A stretch of DNA of 64,000 bases from an uncultured Clostridia bacterium (GTDB lineage: Bacteria; Bacillota; Clostridia; TANB77; CAG-508). Each line of letters begins with the position of its first letter. The stretch's first letter is position 1. Location: contig CAKPRQ010000001.1 of assembly GCA_934182605.1 (NCBI GenBank), positions 62,001 to 126,000 on the forward strand, written 5' to 3'. Below, piece by piece: positions 18,738 through 28,357 of the stretch. The notes under the pieces are model-generated. The model did no database searches. It was not told the origin of the DNA and saw only the letters and a list, made by a program, of their open reading frames with translations. Position numbers and translations under genes: made by a program.

Positions 18738-19040
18738 TTAAAATTTAATCAAAAGATAAACTACTAAAACAATTTCAGCAATTAATATTGTTGGCATTCC
18801 AACAGTAAACTTCAATTTTTTAGTCTTATGTCTAAAAGTATACATACCAGCAATTGTGCCAATACCTCCACCTAACAAAGTAAGCATCATTAAAGTTCCC
18901 TCTTTAATTCTCCATCTACCTTTTTCTGCTTTTCTTTTATCAATTAGCATAGCTAAAAAGCCTACTATGTTTATTACTAGTAAATATACAATTAAATATG
19001 TAATATACTCTGGATGCTGGTTTAAAAAATTAATTATCAT
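18738..19040 (-). CDS. DUF1294 small membrane protein
   Basis: A 100-residue protein with three or four membrane helices and the DUF1294 hallmark DKRKAEKGRWRIKEGTLMML followed by LLGGGIGTIAGMYTFRHKT. DUF1294 proteins are widespread and uncharacterised. It follows polC by 22 bases and is probably read with it. Confidence 0.85.
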   Translation of the reverse strand: MIINFLNQHPEYITYLIVYLLVINIVGFLAMLIDKRKAEKGRWRIKEGTLMMLTLLGGGIGTIAGMYTFRHKTKKLKFTVGMPTILIAEIVLVVYLLIKF

Positions 19041-19062
19041 AACAATACCTCAAACTTTCATA

Positions 19063-22000
19063 CTACCCAAACAAACTTATTTGATTACTTTCTGGTAGCC
19101 CGTCTAAACAATTAAATTTATGTAATAATTCTACAACAGATTTTCCTATACCTGCTTTTTCTTTTAGCTCTTCAACACATGTAAAATCATTTTCTTGTAC
19201 TGCTGCATATATGCCCTCTGCTGCAACTGTTCCAAGCCCTGGAATACTATTTAATGGTGGACGTATTCCATCTTCTTCCATTAAAAATTTTGTAGCATGA
19301 GATTTATATAAATCTATTGGTAAAAAGTTTATTCCTCTTTCATACATTTCTAACACTATTTCTAATACACCATACATACCTTGGTCCTTTTTAGATGCTG
19401 AATTTCCTGCCTCTTCAATTTCCTTCATTTTTTGTCTAACTTTTTCCTTACCAAATATCATCTGTTCGCTATCGAATTCATCTGCTCTTACTGTAAAGAA
19501 AGCGGTATAATATGCTTTTGGCATATGTACCTTAAACCACGCTATTCTAAATGCCATTGTAACATAAGCTGCTGCGTGTGCTTTTGGGAACATATACTTT
19601 ATTTTCTTACAAGATGATATATACCAATCCGGAACATTATGTTCTTTCATAAGTGCTTCCCAGTCATCATTCAATCCTTTTCCTTTACGTACAGATTCCA
19701 TTATTTTGAATGAATCTTTTGGAGGCAATCCCATTTTTATTAAATATATCATAATATCATCTCTTGTACATATTGCTTCACTTAATGTTGCAATATTATT
19801 TACTATTAATTCTTGAGCATTTCCAAGCCACACATCAGTTCCGTGTGATAGCCCTGATATTCTTATTAACTCTTCAAAAGTAGTAGGTTTTGTATCTACA
19901 AGCATTCCCCTAACAAACTTTGTACCAAACTCAGGAACTCCATACGTTCCAACTAAAGAATTAATTTGCTCTGGTGTGACTTTTAAAGCATCTGTACTAG
20001 AGAAAATGGACATCGTTTCTTTATCATCTAAAGGAATTTCTTTAGGTTCTATATTAGTTAAATCTTGTAACATTCTTATCATGGTAGGATCATCGTGGCC
20101 TAGAATATCTAGTTTCAACAAATTCTTATCTATTGAGTGGTAATCAAAATGTGTTGTTATAACATCTGATTCTGCATCATCTGCTGGGTGTTGTATTGGA
20201 CAAAATTCATATATCTCGTGTCCTGCTGGTACTACTATAATCCCACCTGGGTGTTGTCCAGAAGTTCTTTTAACACCTGTACAACCTACAGACAGTCTTG
20301 CTATTTCAGCATTAGTTACTTTTTTATTACGTTCTTCAAAATACTTCTTTACATATCCAAACGCGGTCTTATCAGCTATTGTACCTATAGTACCTGCTTT
20401 AAATGTACTGCCATCTGGGAATAATACATCAACATATCTATGAGCTTTACCTTGATACTCGCCTGAAAAGTTTAAGTCTATATCTGGCTCTTTATCTCCA
20501 TCAAAGCCTAGGAAAGTTTCAAAAGGTATATCCATACCATCTTTTGCCAAAGGCTCACCACATACAGGACAAGTTTTATTAGGCAAATCGAAACCATTCT
20601 TATATCCATAATCTGAAAAATCTGAATATTTACACTTCTTACATCTATAATGTGCTTGCAAAGAATTAACTTCTGTAATACCTGTTAAATATGCTACAAA
20701 AGATGAACCTACAGAACCTCTCGAACCTACTAAGTATCCATCAGAATTAGATTTCCAAACTAGTTTTTGTGCTATCATATACATAACGGCAAATCCATTA
20801 TTTATAATAGATGCTAATTCCTTTTCCATTCTCTCTCTTACTATTTCTGGTAAATTTTCTCCATATAACTCAATTGCTTTTTCTTCTGCTATTCTCTTTA
20901 TTTCCTTCTCTGAGCCTTCTATCTCAGGTGGACATTTCAAATCTGAAATAGGATTTACAGCCTCACACATATCTGCTATTTTATTTGTATTAGTAACAAC
21001 TATTTCATACGCTTTTTCTTTACCTAAATAACTAAATTCTCCTAACATCTCCTCTGTAGTTCTAAAATATAGTGGTAAATCTTCATCAGCATCTTCATAT
21101 CCTTGTCCTGCTAAAAGAATTCTTCTATATATCTCATCTTGTGGATCCATAAAATGAACATCACAAGTAGCTACTACTAATTTATTTAACTTTTCACCTA
21201 AATCTACAATTTTCTTATTTATATCTTTTAAAGCACCTTTATTTTTAACAGTTCTATTTTTTACTAAAAATTCATTATTTGCTAAAGGTTGAATTTCTAA
21301 ATAATCGTAAAAATCTGCAATTTCTTCTATTTCTTCATCAGTTTTTCCTTCTATAATAGCTCTATATAATTCTCCTGCTTCACAAGCACTTCCTATAATT
21401 AAGCCTTCTGAAAATTCTTGGTATAAACTTTTAGGAATACGAGGTTTTTTATAAAAATAATCTAAATGAGATTTAGATATTAATTTATATAAATTTTTTA
21501 AACCAACTTGCGTTTGTGTCAAAATTATAGCATGATAAGTATGTAATTTTTTAATATCTATATCTTTATTACAAGTTTCATCTATATCATTAATATTTTG
21601 TACATCCATTTTCTTTAACTTTTCCATCATTACATTAAAAACTTTTATAAGTGTAATAACATCATCTAACGCTCTATGTGCTACTTCTACTACAATACCT
21701 AATTTTTCTGCTATTATTCCTAATTTATGTTTTTTAAAATCTGTAAATAAAGCACGAGATAAACTTAATGTATCTATATATACATTTTCTAATTTATATC
21801 CTAAATTTTCCGCATTATATCTTAAAAATCCAATATCAAAGCCTGCATTATGTGCAACTAAAACATCATTCCCTATGAACTCTAAAAATTTTGGCATTAC
21901 TTGTTCTATAGTTTCAGCATCTTGTACCATCTCATCTGTAATATGAGTAATCTCTACAATATGTTTAGGTATCTTTTTTTCAGGATTTACAAATGTTGAA

Positions 22001-23595
22001 AATTCTGCTATTTTTTCTCCATTTTTAATTTTTACAACTGCAATTTCTGTGATTTTTTCAGTTCTAAAAGAAACACCCGTTGTTTCAATATCTAAAACGC
22101 AATATTCTGTATCTAAAGGAATTATTGGTGCCTCTTGTTTATAATCTTTAGGTTCTTCTTCTACATTAATTTTCATTCCGTTACTTACTTTTTTCTCTAC
22201 TTTTTTAAATAAATTAAAAACTATAGGATTTTTATCTGGAACTAAGTATGCTTCTACTCCATATAATACCTTAATATCTTTTCCATCTTTTCTCAATTTT
22301 TCAACAGCTTTTTTAGCTTCTGGAAATGCTTGTACAACTCCATGGTCTGTAATAGCTATAGACTTCATTCCCCATTTAACAGCTCTCTTTATCAAATCTG
22401 TAGCAGACGTAACTGCATCCATTTGGCTCATTTGTGTATGTAAATGAAGTTCTACTCTCTTCTCTTCAGCCTCATCTTTTCGTGTTTCCTTTTCTACAGG
22501 TTTTCCCTCTGTTATAATTCTACACATTACAGAAATATCTTTAATATATTTATCATATTCTGCCACACCTTTTATTTTAACAGCACCAGCAGATTTTATT
22601 TTATCCATAATCTCTTTAGATTTAGTACTATCCTTAGCAAATACTTTACAGCTAATAGTACTTGTGCCATCATAAACTAACATTGTGACTAATACTTTTC
22701 CAGTTGATAAATCCTTACCTTCAACTTGTAAAACTTCTCCTTCTAAAATAACATCTCCTGTATTTTCAGTAATTTCTGCAATTTGTGTCTTGTGTCCAAA
22801 TAACATATTTGCTTTACCATAAATAGCTTTGCCACTTCCACTTTCCTCTTGTGGAATATCAGCATACTCAGGTGCAGGATAATCTGGCATTGGATAATCT
22901 GGTACTGGATATTCAGGTGCAGAATTGGAAGTCGAATTTTCTACTTTAATTGAAGCTCCCTCACTTCCATTTTCATTAGGAACAGTTTGTGGAGCTTTTC
23001 TTCCATACTCTTTTAATTTATTTTTCTTTCTTTCCTCAGCTTCTATTTTAGCTTGCTCTCTCATTTCTAAAATAGCTTGCTCCTCTAAATGTCTTATATG
23101 TTCTGAATGATTTTCTTCATTTTGCACCATACAATCAACAAATTTTACTTTTATATTTTTATTTGTTAAATTATATATTAAACCTTCTATAGATAAATTT
23201 ACTTTTCTTGTCTCGAGTATATCTGCACCACTTTTTACAAAGATATCTACTGTTAAAATATTATCATCTAATTTAACTTCACTTTTAGCAAGTATTGCTC
23301 TAGTTAATGGATATGTACTTGCCATATATTGAACTAATTCTCTCCAGTTTGCCTCAATATTATAATTTAATTCACAATTATATTTTATTCTTAATTCAAC
23401 AACATCTATCTTGAATTTTTGTTTTATATATTGTTCAAATTTTACAAAATCTGAGATTTCTATTGGCTCGTTTGATATAAATAAACATATTAACTTATTT
23501 ACTTTTTTATATAAGTTCATTTCTTCAATTTCGCAGTTTAAAATATTATTTCCATCTTTAAAATCTTGAAAAACATCTTTTAATATTTTATTCAT
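19063..23595 (-). CDS. polC: DNA polymerase III alpha subunit, PolC type
   Basis: The replicative polymerase of low-GC Gram-positives, about 1,510 residues. Domains in order: N-terminal domain; a low-complexity linker with a PDYP repeat (about 235-255); OB fold; PHP domain (ELHLHTQMSQMDAVT near 386); DnaQ-like 3'-5' proofreading exonuclease (CVLDIETTG near 506); a four-cysteine zinc finger (CKKC ... CPVCG near 1000); the polymerase palm with PDIDLNFSGEY near 1045; and a C-terminal clamp-binding QISLF just before the end. I use ATG 23595 because AAGGA abuts the alternative ATG at 23607 directly, leaving no spacing. It ends the pyrH-to-polC block. Confidence 0.96.
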   Translation of the reverse strand: MNKILKDVFQDFKDGNNILNCEIEEMNLYKKVNKLICLFISNEPIEISDFVKFEQYIKQKFKIDVVELRIKYNCELNYNIEANWRELVQYMASTYPLTRAILAKSEVKLDDNILTVDIFVKSGADILETRKVNLSIEGLIYNLTNKNIKVKFVDCMVQNEENHSEHIRHLEEQAILEMREQAKIEAEERKKNKLKEYGRKAPQTVPNENGSEGASIKVENSTSNSAPEYPVPDYPMPDYPAPEYADIPQEESGSGKAIYGKANMLFGHKTQIAEITENTGDVILEGEVLQVEGKDLSTGKVLVTMLVYDGTSTISCKVFAKDSTKSKEIMDKIKSAGAVKIKGVAEYDKYIKDISVMCRIITEGKPVEKETRKDEAEEKRVELHLHTQMSQMDAVTSATDLIKRAVKWGMKSIAITDHGVVQAFPEAKKAVEKLRKDGKDIKVLYGVEAYLVPDKNPIVFNLFKKVEKKVSNGMKINVEEEPKDYKQEAPIIPLDTEYCVLDIETTGVSFRTEKITEIAVVKIKNGEKIAEFSTFVNPEKKIPKHIVEITHITDEMVQDAETIEQVMPKFLEFIGNDVLVAHNAGFDIGFLRYNAENLGYKLENVYIDTLSLSRALFTDFKKHKLGIIAEKLGIVVEVAHRALDDVITLIKVFNVMMEKLKKMDVQNINDIDETCNKDIDIKKLHTYHAIILTQTQVGLKNLYKLISKSHLDYFYKKPRIPKSLYQEFSEGLIIGSACEAGELYRAIIEGKTDEEIEEIADFYDYLEIQPLANNEFLVKNRTVKNKGALKDINKKIVDLGEKLNKLVVATCDVHFMDPQDEIYRRILLAGQGYEDADEDLPLYFRTTEEMLGEFSYLGKEKAYEIVVTNTNKIADMCEAVNPISDLKCPPEIEGSEKEIKRIAEEKAIELYGENLPEIVRERMEKELASIINNGFAVMYMIAQKLVWKSNSDGYLVGSRGSVGSSFVAYLTGITEVNSLQAHYRCKKCKYSDFSDYGYKNGFDLPNKTCPVCGEPLAKDGMDIPFETFLGFDGDKEPDIDLNFSGEYQGKAHRYVDVLFPDGSTFKAGTIGTIADKTAFGYVKKYFEERNKKVTNAEIARLSVGCTGVKRTSGQHPGGIIVVPAGHEIYEFCPIQHPADDAESDVITTHFDYHSIDKNLLKLDILGHDDPTMIRMLQDLTNIEPKEIPLDDKETMSIFSSTDALKVTPEQINSLVGTYGVPEFGTKFVRGMLVDTKPTTFEELIRISGLSHGTDVWLGNAQELIVNNIATLSEAICTRDDIMIYLIKMGLPPKDSFKIMESVRKGKGLNDDWEALMKEHNVPDWYISSCKKIKYMFPKAHAAAYVTMAFRIAWFKVHMPKAYYTAFFTVRADEFDSEQMIFGKEKVRQKMKEIEEAGNSASKKDQGMYGVLEIVLEMYERGINFLPIDLYKSHATKFLMEEDGIRPPLNSIPGLGTVAAEGIYAAVQENDFTCVEELKEKAGIGKSVVELLHKFNCLDGLPESNQISLFG

Positions 23596-23644
23596 AGTTA
23601 ATATCATTCCTTCTTAAGGCACAAATCTGGTTGGAAAAGAATTA

Positions 23645-23735
23645 AATTTTGACTAGGAAAACAAATTTGAAATTTATGAGGCGTACTTTTTGTACGTTGA
23701 TTAAATTTCAAATGAAGTTTGACAACGTCAAAATT
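23645..23735. repeat. Nested palindrome between the PH-domain gene and polC
   Basis: Outer arms AATTTTGAC/GTCAAAATT enclose inner arms around AATTTGAAATTTA...GTAC and GTAC...TAAATTTCAAAT, making an imperfect palindrome of 91 bp. No coding capacity. It is unlike the two main palindrome subtypes of this window. It could act as a terminator or RNA processing site before polC, or be another small mobile element. Confidence 0.5.
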
Positions 23736-23746
23736 GTAATTATTTT

Positions 23747-24274
23747 TCAACTATACAATATATATTTAAGTTTTTCTATTGTACCATTTAAATCATTAAT
23801 ACCTTCTAACATTATTATATTATTTAAAAAGTTTCCACTACGTATTTTTACACCTAATTTTCCCATTCCAAATATTTTTTCAGCATAATTTTGATAAAAT
23901 AATATATCTGCTATATCTTCATAAGGAATTATTATTTGCTCTTGTCTTCCATATTTTTTTAATACAAGTAATTCGCTTTCAAAAAATAAATATACAGTTT
24001 TTTTATAACGCCTCTTATTAATTAAAACTCTTATTGCTATATACAATACATATACTCCTATTACTGCAACACAATATAAAGGAGTTACTTCCGTTGTTTG
24101 TACAAGTAAAACAGCAATAAAAATTAATGTTGCTAAGGTTACAAAATAATTTGATGCTAGTACCAACAAATTGAATTTAGGTTTTATTTTTAAAAGTGGC
24201 TTTACTTTTTCTTCTTCCTGAGCCATATTATTTCTATTATTATTTTTGTTATTTCTATTACTATTTAATCTCAT
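23747..24274 (-). CDS. Membrane protein with PH-like domain
   Basis: 175 residues: an Asn/Arg-rich N-terminus, two membrane helices (about 38-57 and 63-84), then a C-terminal beta-rich domain (VYLFFESELLVLKKYGRQ, EQIIIPYEDIADILFYQNYA) resembling bacterial PH (bPH/YdbS-like) modules. It lies between rseP and polC, where many relatives carry ispG/proS instead. Function unknown. The first ATG is preceded by AAAGGATAATTAGT. Confidence 0.6.
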   Translation of the reverse strand: MRLNSNRNNKNNNRNNMAQEEEKVKPLLKIKPKFNLLVLASNYFVTLATLIFIAVLLVQTTEVTPLYCVAVIGVYVLYIAIRVLINKRRYKKTVYLFFESELLVLKKYGRQEQIIIPYEDIADILFYQNYAEKIFGMGKLGVKIRSGNFLNNIIMLEGINDLNGTIEKLKYILYS

Positions 24275-24307
24275 ACTAATTATCCTTTCTTTTTAAAAAT
24301 CAAATCG

Positions 24308-25027
24308 TTAAAAAATTCTAAGTACATCATTATACGCCACATATATAGATAACCCAAGCAATAATACAAATCCTAAAAACTGCATATTTACTTCAAATTT
24401 TTCACCAAACGGTTTTCTTCTAATTTTTTCTATTAGTAATAAAAAAAATTTGAAACCATCTAATGGAGGTATTGGTAAAAGATTTGTTACACCTAATGAT
24501 AATGATACTAATGCTAATAGATATATAAATTCTGTTACTGCTTTAGTTTCACTTATAATACTAGAAATTCCAATAGGGCCTGTAAATTGGTCTAATCCAA
24601 CTTCTCCTGTAAATAGCATTTTTAAACTTTCAAATATTGAAAAAAAGAAATTACCGGTTGCCATTAAACCTGTATTAATACCATATAAAATTGTTATTAA
24701 TACAAAATACGTTACAATTCCAAATAGTATATTAGCTATACTACCAGCTAATATAATCAACATTCTTTTCCAAATACTTACACTAGTATAAGAATCGGGG
24801 TCGGAGTTTCTTTCATCTAACCCCTTCAAATTTACATACCCTCCTAATGGAATTAATCTTAAAGAATAAACGGTATCATCAACTTTTCTCTGTAATATTT
24901 TTTTACCAAAACCTACAGAAAATTCATTTACTTTTACCTTACATAATCTTGCCACAGCATAATGTGCAAATTCATGCAAAATAATTAAAAAACCTAATAA
25001 GAATAGAATTTTTATAATCGTTATCAT
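24308..25027 (-). CDS. Site-2 protease (RseP/M50 family) without PDZ domain
   Basis: An intramembrane zinc metalloprotease: HEFAH at residues 18-22 in the first helix, SVGFGKKI and LRLIPLGGYV (MRE-beta region) near 37-65, and NLLPIPPLDG at 182-191 supplying the third zinc ligand. Only 239 residues, whereas RseP is usually 340-450: the PDZ domain between helices 2 and 3 is missing, and helix 2 (about 88-112) passes quickly to FTGPIGIS. The cdsA-rseP order is the conserved one, so orthology is likely. It would cleave membrane-bound anti-sigma factors or leftover signal peptides, probably without PDZ-mediated gating. Confidence 0.85.
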   Translation of the reverse strand: MITIIKILFLLGFLIILHEFAHYAVARLCKVKVNEFSVGFGKKILQRKVDDTVYSLRLIPLGGYVNLKGLDERNSDPDSYTSVSIWKRMLIILAGSIANILFGIVTYFVLITILYGINTGLMATGNFFFSIFESLKMLFTGEVGLDQFTGPIGISSIISETKAVTEFIYLLALVSLSLGVTNLLPIPPLDGFKFFLLLIEKIRRKPFGEKFEVNMQFLGFVLLLGLSIYVAYNDVLRIF

Positions 25028-25040
25028 TAAGTAAAACCCC

Positions 25041-25850
25041 TTATATAAACATTAACAAAAAATATGCAGCTGGTGCTATAAATATTACACTATCGAATCT
25101 ATCTAACATTCCACCATGTCCAGGTATTAAGTTACTAAAATCTTTTATACCAACATATCTCTTAACAGATGATGCTGCAAAATCTCCCATTTGTCCTATT
25201 ATACTTAATATTATTGAAAATATTAACATTTTCTCATATGATATATTTAGTCCCGCGTATTCATTAAAACCATATGTAAATGCCAATGTTAATAAAACAG
25301 CTCCTATTACACCACCAATACAACCTTCTATTGATTTTTTAGGACTTATTTTACTAAATTTATGTTTACCTATTAGTTTTCCAACGGTGTATGCAAATAC
25401 ATCTGTTCCCCAACTTGCTGTAAATATATACCATATTAAATATTGACCATTTTCAAATCCTCTTACTAACGGTATAAACATTAGGAAAAATACTATATAA
25501 CATATTCCAAAAAAAGTTATAGATATATCAACAATATTAATTTGCATTTGACTTCTAAATACTTCTATAAATAATAATACTATCATTAAAAAGAAGAAAC
25601 TTCCTACATAATCCATCATAGAACCGCTAGGTAATATGTGCATAAATGCAATAAATATTGAAGCAAAATAACCTATCCATATTATAGGCTTAGCTTTTCC
25701 TTCAAAACATTTTAAAAATTCATGTAATGCAATAGCTGCAATTATAGCAAAAGCAAAATCTACTACATATACATTCCCAAATACTAAAATTATTATTACA
25801 AGTGGCATCCCTAATAATGCCGATGTTATTCTACTTAAATTTATACTCAT
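25041..25850 (-). CDS. cdsA: Phosphatidate cytidylyltransferase
   Basis: A 269-residue multi-helix membrane enzyme making CDP-diacylglycerol from CTP and phosphatidate, the entry to phosphatidylglycerol synthesis. The family signature is at the C-terminus: SSVKRYVGIKDFSNLIPGHG followed by GMLDRFD, about residues 228-253. SPKKSIEGCIGG near 175 is also typical. It sits between uppS and rseP with short gaps, as in other Firmicutes. Confidence 0.95.
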   Translation of the reverse strand: MSINLSRITSALLGMPLVIIILVFGNVYVVDFAFAIIAAIALHEFLKCFEGKAKPIIWIGYFASIFIAFMHILPSGSMMDYVGSFFFLMIVLLFIEVFRSQMQINIVDISITFFGICYIVFFLMFIPLVRGFENGQYLIWYIFTASWGTDVFAYTVGKLIGKHKFSKISPKKSIEGCIGGVIGAVLLTLAFTYGFNEYAGLNISYEKMLIFSIILSIIGQMGDFAASSVKRYVGIKDFSNLIPGHGGMLDRFDSVIFIAPAAYFLLMFI

Positions 25851-25874
25851 ATTATAATTGTACCTTTCAAAAAA

Positions 25875-26594
25875 TTATTTACTTCCACCAAATCTTCTAT
25901 TCCTTTTTTGATATTCTTTTATTGCCTCCACGAAATCATCTTCACTAAATTCTGGCCAATGTTTCGTTGGAAAATAAAATTCTGAATATACAATTTGCCA
26001 AGGTAAAAAATTACTAGTTCTTAACTCTCCAGATGTTCTTATTAAGAAATCTGGGTCTGGTAATCCTTTAGTATATAAACTGTTAGAAAATACTTCTTCA
26101 TTTATATCTTCTACGTTTAATTTTCCATTTTTTACATCTTCAGCTATTTGTTTTACACCTCTTATGATTTCAGCTCTTCCACCGTAATTAAATGCTATAC
26201 TTAATTGTAACCCTGTATTATTTTTAGTTTTTTCTTCAACTTCTTTTATGTATTCTTGTAACTTTTTAGACAATACAGATGTATCTCCAAATACTATTAT
26301 TTTAACATTTTCTAAATCGTCTGTATCTAATATTTCTTTCAAATATTTTTCCAATAAAAATAGTAATCCATTTACTTCTTCTTTAGTTCTTTTCCAATTT
26401 TCTGTCGAAAAAGCATATAAAGTTAAGTACTTTATGCCTAATTTATTTGCAAATTTTGTAATTTTCTTTACATTTTGAGACCCTTCTTTATGTCCTTCTT
26501 TTGGATCCAATCCTTGCGCTCTTGCCCATCTCCTGTTTCCATCTAATATCATTGCTATATGTTTTGGTAAATTTTCATTATCTATATCATACAT
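25875..26594 (-). CDS. uppS: Isoprenyl transferase (undecaprenyl diphosphate synthase)
   Basis: A 239-residue cis-prenyltransferase: HIAMILDGNRRWARAQG (residues 12-28, with the catalytic Asp), FSTENWKRTKEEV near 70, IAFNYGGRAEI near 145, PDPDFLIRTSGELRTSNFLP near 190 and EFYFPTKHWPEF near 215. It builds the C55 lipid carrier for peptidoglycan and for the capsule locus in this window. Good AAGGAG site. Located directly after a trans-prenyl synthase gene that would supply its allylic primer. Confidence 0.95.
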   Translation of the reverse strand: MYDIDNENLPKHIAMILDGNRRWARAQGLDPKEGHKEGSQNVKKITKFANKLGIKYLTLYAFSTENWKRTKEEVNGLLFLLEKYLKEILDTDDLENVKIIVFGDTSVLSKKLQEYIKEVEEKTKNNTGLQLSIAFNYGGRAEIIRGVKQIAEDVKNGKLNVEDINEEVFSNSLYTKGLPDPDFLIRTSGELRTSNFLPWQIVYSEFYFPTKHWPEFSEDDFVEAIKEYQKRNRRFGGSK

Positions 26595-26634
26595 AACTTT
26601 ATAACTCCTTACTAAATATTATATTTATTTAATT

Positions 26635-27540
26635 TTATTTTTCTCTATCTTTGATATACATAGCTAAATCTTTCAAAAATTCAGCCTTTTCTCCATATTT
26701 ATGTATACTATCTACTGCTTCAAACGTAATTTTTTCTAAAATATCTTGTGCTACTTCTAGCCCATACATAGATACATAAGTTGATTTTTTCTTTTTCTTA
26801 TCATTTCCTACAGGTTTACCCATTACTTTTTCGTCACCAATTTCAGACAAAACATCATCTTTTATTTGAAATGCCAAACCTATTTTTCTGGCATAATTTG
26901 AGACATTTTCAAAATCTTCTTTAGAAGCTTTTGCCATTATTGCTCCGATTTTTACAGAAGCTTCTATTAATGCACCAGTTTTATTTTCATGTATATAATC
27001 TAATAATTCTATTGGTATCTCTTTATTTTCAGATTCTGTATCTATATACTCTCCAATAATCATTCTATCTGTTGCATTAGTTAATATTTGCATAGCTTTT
27101 ATATCATTATTTACACTTTTATTTTCTCCTATTTTTTTACAAATATATGTACTAATATTATTATATGCGCCATTTAGTAATTTATCTCCAGCAAGTATAG
27201 CTGTGGCCTCGTTAAACGCTTTATGATTAGTTAACTTTCCATGTCTTAAATCATCATTATCTATACCCGGTAAATCATCATGTATTAATGAAAAATTATG
27301 TATCATTTCCATTGAAATTACGTATGGCAAGCACTTATCATAATTACAATTTTCATCTTTGCAAAGCATTTTATATGTAGCAAGTATTAATATAGGTCTT
27401 ATTCTTTTTCCTCCTGCCATTAAACTATACTCTGTTGAAGCGTTTAAAACTTCTTCAGGACATTTTTCATAATTTATACTCTCTTGTAATTTTTCGTTAA
27501 TATATTTTTGGTATTCTTTCAATTCTTTTTTAAAATCCAT
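26635..27540 (-). CDS. Polyprenyl synthetase, farnesyl diphosphate synthase type
   Basis: A 301-residue trans-prenyltransferase with the first Asp-rich motif HDDLPGIDNDDLRHGKLTNH near residue 85, GKRIRPIL near 45, and the second Asp-rich motif FQIKDDVLSEIGD near 227. It matches the IspA family that condenses IPP with DMAPP/GPP to C15 (or C20). It is placed between frr and uppS, an unusual spot, and probably feeds uppS. A strong candidate for ispA, but product chain length is not certain. Confidence 0.9.
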   Translation of the reverse strand: MDFKKELKEYQKYINEKLQESINYEKCPEEVLNASTEYSLMAGGKRIRPILILATYKMLCKDENCNYDKCLPYVISMEMIHNFSLIHDDLPGIDNDDLRHGKLTNHKAFNEATAILAGDKLLNGAYNNISTYICKKIGENKSVNNDIKAMQILTNATDRMIIGEYIDTESENKEIPIELLDYIHENKTGALIEASVKIGAIMAKASKEDFENVSNYARKIGLAFQIKDDVLSEIGDEKVMGKPVGNDKKKKKSTYVSMYGLEVAQDILEKITFEAVDSIHKYGEKAEFLKDLAMYIKDREK

Positions 27541-27580
27541 TATTTAATTTCCTTTCTCTATTTCGCATTATATAAGAAAT

Positions 27581-28129
27581 TTAAATAGACATTACTTCCT
27601 TTTCTTTTTCTTCTGTCATTTTATCTATTTCATCTATATATTTATCTGTTAATTTTTGAATCTCATTTTCAGAATTTCTTAATTCATCTTCAGTTATCTT
27701 AGAATCTTTTTGCATTGCTTTTGCTTCATCTATTCCATCTCTTCTTACAGATCTAACACTAACTTTAGCTTCTTCTGATAATTTTTTAACTTCTTTTACA
27801 ATCTCTTTTCTTCTCTCTTCATTTAATTCTGGGAAATTTAATCTTATAACTTTTCCATCATTATTTGGATTTATACCAATTTCAGCTTTCATTATCTCTT
27901 TTTCAATCTCTTTTAATAAAGAAGCTTCCCATGGTTGTATTACTATTAATCTTGCTTCAGGCACAGATATACCAGCTACTTGATTAATTGGTGTTGGCAC
28001 TCCATAATAATTTACTTTTATTTTATTTAATATAGCTGGATTTGCACGTCCTGCTCTTATTTCAGCTAAATTTTCTGCAAATACACTTATTTTTTTTTGC
28101 ATTCTCTCCTCTATATTTTTAAAATCCAT
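27581..28129 (-). CDS. frr: Ribosome recycling factor
   Basis: 182 residues with the standard RRF sequence: [20 protein letters not shown] and [16 protein letters not shown] near the N-terminus, then [36 protein letters not shown] and KDSKITEDE. With EF-G it splits the post-termination ribosome. It follows pyrH as usual but is separated from it by a palindromic element. Confidence 0.97.
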   Translation of the reverse strand: MDFKNIEERMQKKISVFAENLAEIRAGRANPAILNKIKVNYYGVPTPINQVAGISVPEARLIVIQPWEASLLKEIEKEIMKAEIGINPNNDGKVIRLNFPELNEERRKEIVKEVKKLSEEAKVSVRSVRRDGIDEAKAMQKDSKITEDELRNSENEIQKLTDKYIDEIDKMTEEKEKEVMSI

Positions 28130-28217
28130 ATTTTAATCCTCCTAAAATAATTTTCATATATCATATCATTTTTTTGAAAATATTACAATATTTATTAAGA
28201 ATTTTTTAATTTTTTTA

Positions 28218-28312
28218 GTTACACTTCAATAATTATTTATAAAATCGTGATATATAGCTATGTTAGTCAAAACATAGCTATATATCACGATTTTGCTAAA
28301 ACTATATGTTCC
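28218..28312. repeat. Palindromic element, subtype A, perfect hairpin (copy 3)
   Basis: Starts with GTTAC like other subtype A copies. The centre (28240-28295 or so) is a perfect inverted repeat: AAAATCGTGATATATAGCTA then TGTT, and the exact reverse complement after a short AGTCAA-type loop. The right terminal repeat is not recognisable. It lies between pyrH and frr, inside a normally tight housekeeping operon, together with about 30 bases before pyrH's stop. Confidence 0.75.
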
Positions 28313-28357
28313 CGTCCTTCCTAAAGGAGGTGAAATCATTAAAATAACATTTAACCT

